From Trichosphaerium sp. ATCC 40318 (taxonomy: Eukaryota > Discosea > Flabellinia > Trichosidae): DNA of 64,000 nucleotides. Position 1 is the first letter of the stretch, and each line of letters begins with the position of its first letter. The translations under genes were made by a program, and so were the position numbers. Location of the stretch: the NCBI GenBank assembly GCA_038496445.1, contig JALMLS010000321.1, positions 164,965 through 228,964 on the forward strand, in the 5' to 3' direction. This document shows positions 62,837-64,000 of this stretch, piece after piece. The notes under the pieces are model-generated. The model was given only the letters and a program-made list of their open reading frames with translations, was not told the DNA's origin and did no database searches.

Positions 62837-64000
62837 CAGTAGTAAAATCGGGAGTACGGATAATGTACAGGTAGAGTACGGGTCAAAAAGTACAGATCCC
62901 GTACGGGTTTTGTACGGGTCAAAAGTACGGGTTATGTACGGGTTTAATCCGGGTCAAAAGTACGGAACCCGTACGGATTAAGTACGGGTTAAAAGTACGG
63001 GTTCCATACGGGTTGAGTATGGGTTAGGTACGGGTCAAAATATGTGTCGGCAGTTATAATTGTGTACACAAAATAGTAAAAACGATGGATTGGTTTATTG
63101 TTTTCTTAACTATTACAAGTACATTTACATTACAACACATTACAATACATTACATTACATTACAACCCCATTACCACTAAACGACCATGTTTTTGACCTG
63201 TTTGAGGAGATATTTTAGACATCATGCCTTAATTGTCCTAAAACCCAACTTAATATCCACAACTTAACGACTACTTCAGAAAAATGCTTGAAACCCATAA
63301 TCGCCTTTAAAAAGTGGTTTAATAGAGCTATTAGGCCATAATATCCTTAAACTACTCCAAATACATATTTTCTGTCGTTTTTGCCTAAAAATGGTGAGTT
63401 GATCCCCAAACCATCATGAAACCATTTGTACCTAAATATACCTAATGCTACATTTTCTGAGCAGTTCGTACAGTCAGACCAAAGTTATTCAATAAAACAA
63501 CAAAATTCAGCAAAAAGCTACATTTTGCACTTTATTAAGTTTTCTCCTCTACTTTTTAAGTAAATGCCCTAATAACTTTAAAACACCCTCATCTATTAAT
63601 AATACATGTTTTTGTACCTTACGATTACAAGCTGCCATTTAATTGCAGTAATTTTTTTGGATTTTTGATCGCCAAATCCAAACAAAATTTGATGGCCAAA
63701 TTTTTTTTTTTGATTGCAAGTGTATACTGATGGTTGTGGTTTTGGCACACATGTGATATATGTGTACACATACATTGTATGGAAAAAAGAGGAGTATGTT
63801 CTGTATCCAATAATTACAATTTTTCATATTATTTAATTGTACTCTACCCGTACGGGTAGAGTACGGGTCAACAATACGGAACCCATACGGGTTAAGTACG
63901 GGTCAAAAGTACGGGTCATGTACGGGTTTTGTACGGGTCAAAAGTACAGAACCCATACGGGTTAAGTACGGGTCAAAAGTACGGGTTCCGTACGGGTTTT
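62837..64000 (-). mobile_element. Non-autonomous element, copy 2, inverted, truncated by window end
   Basis: It starts CAGTAGTAAAATCGGGAG and then repeats copy 1 in reverse complement with few differences: the array of CCGTACGG units, the TTACAACACATTACA microsatellite, the AT-rich interior and the second array at 63838-64000. Copy 1 predicts that about 60 bp lie beyond the window. The high identity indicates recent movement or gene conversion. Confidence 0.75.

Noticed and set aside
60772-63830. Several 60-100 codon frames in the repeat region
   Set aside because: They have no splice structure or domain, and the copies of the element do not preserve a common coding frame of useful length.

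Overview
The window is nuclear DNA of a unicellular eukaryote. About 60 kb is gene-dense, with some 20 genes packed on both strands, intergenic gaps mostly of 30-430 bp, and almost every gene cut by many small introns (about 33-75 nt) that very often begin GTACG. The gene set points to an amoebozoan, probably a protosteloid-type or dictyostelid-related amoeba: a full-length huntingtin homologue (absent from fungi), a RasGAP-WD40 fusion, an ELMO protein, a canonical Zn2Cys6 factor and a phytochelatin synthase. The lineage is inference. Exon joins were worked out by eye from reading frame, GT/AG sites and protein family similarity, so gene ends are firmer than internal boundaries.

Layout. 1-449 (-): 5' part of an intronless F-box-like/MORN-repeat gene of giant-virus type. 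727-6356 (+): condensin subunit NCAPD2. 6594-7008: intronless tRNA-Tyr(GTA) facing a truncated inverted copy of itself. 7161-16225 (-): a very large CLU + TPR + RCC1 (+ SAM) protein, with a small cysteine-rich reading frame overlapping its 5' end. 16854-17604 (-): phytochelatin synthase. 17794-19008 (+): probable mitochondrial protein. 19280-20546 (-): AP endonuclease. 20696-22099 (+): coiled-coil protein. 22204-26465 (-): phosphoinositide phospholipase C with a His/Gln-rich N-terminus. 26695-27516 (+): Zn2Cys6 factor. 27812-29988 (+): PH-SH3-coiled-coil protein. 30052-32113 (-): NOA1/YqeH-type mitochondrial GTPase. 32256-40992 (+): huntingtin. 41147-43086 (+): CWC2 splicing factor. 43119-44410 (-): quinolinate phosphoribosyltransferase. 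44507-45661 (+): GET4. 45925-49225 (-): Hsp110. 49654-52659 (+): RasGAP-WD40. 52953-53487 (+): SmD1. 53812-54963 (-): acylated proline-rich protein. 55312-56636 (+): ELMO-domain protein. 56874-59238 (+): membrane-anchored PXK-like pseudokinase with a C-terminal WH2-like motif. 59556-60078 (+): small membrane protein.

From 60.08 kb the DNA changes abruptly to AT-rich, gene-free sequence. It carries two nearly identical 1.2-kb elements in opposite orientation, whose ends are arrays of CCCGTACGG-type repeats. They look like non-autonomous transposable elements or the arms of a fold-back element; the second copy is cut by the window end.

Functional links. Most genes are unrelated housekeeping genes arranged as divergent or convergent pairs. 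One stretch may be more than chance: 49.6-59.2 kb holds a RasGAP, an acylated polyproline protein, an ELMO protein and a WH2-tailed pseudokinase, all plausible parts of Ras/Rac-to-actin signalling at the membrane in a phagocytic cell. The PLC and the PH-SH3 protein add further membrane-signalling functions.
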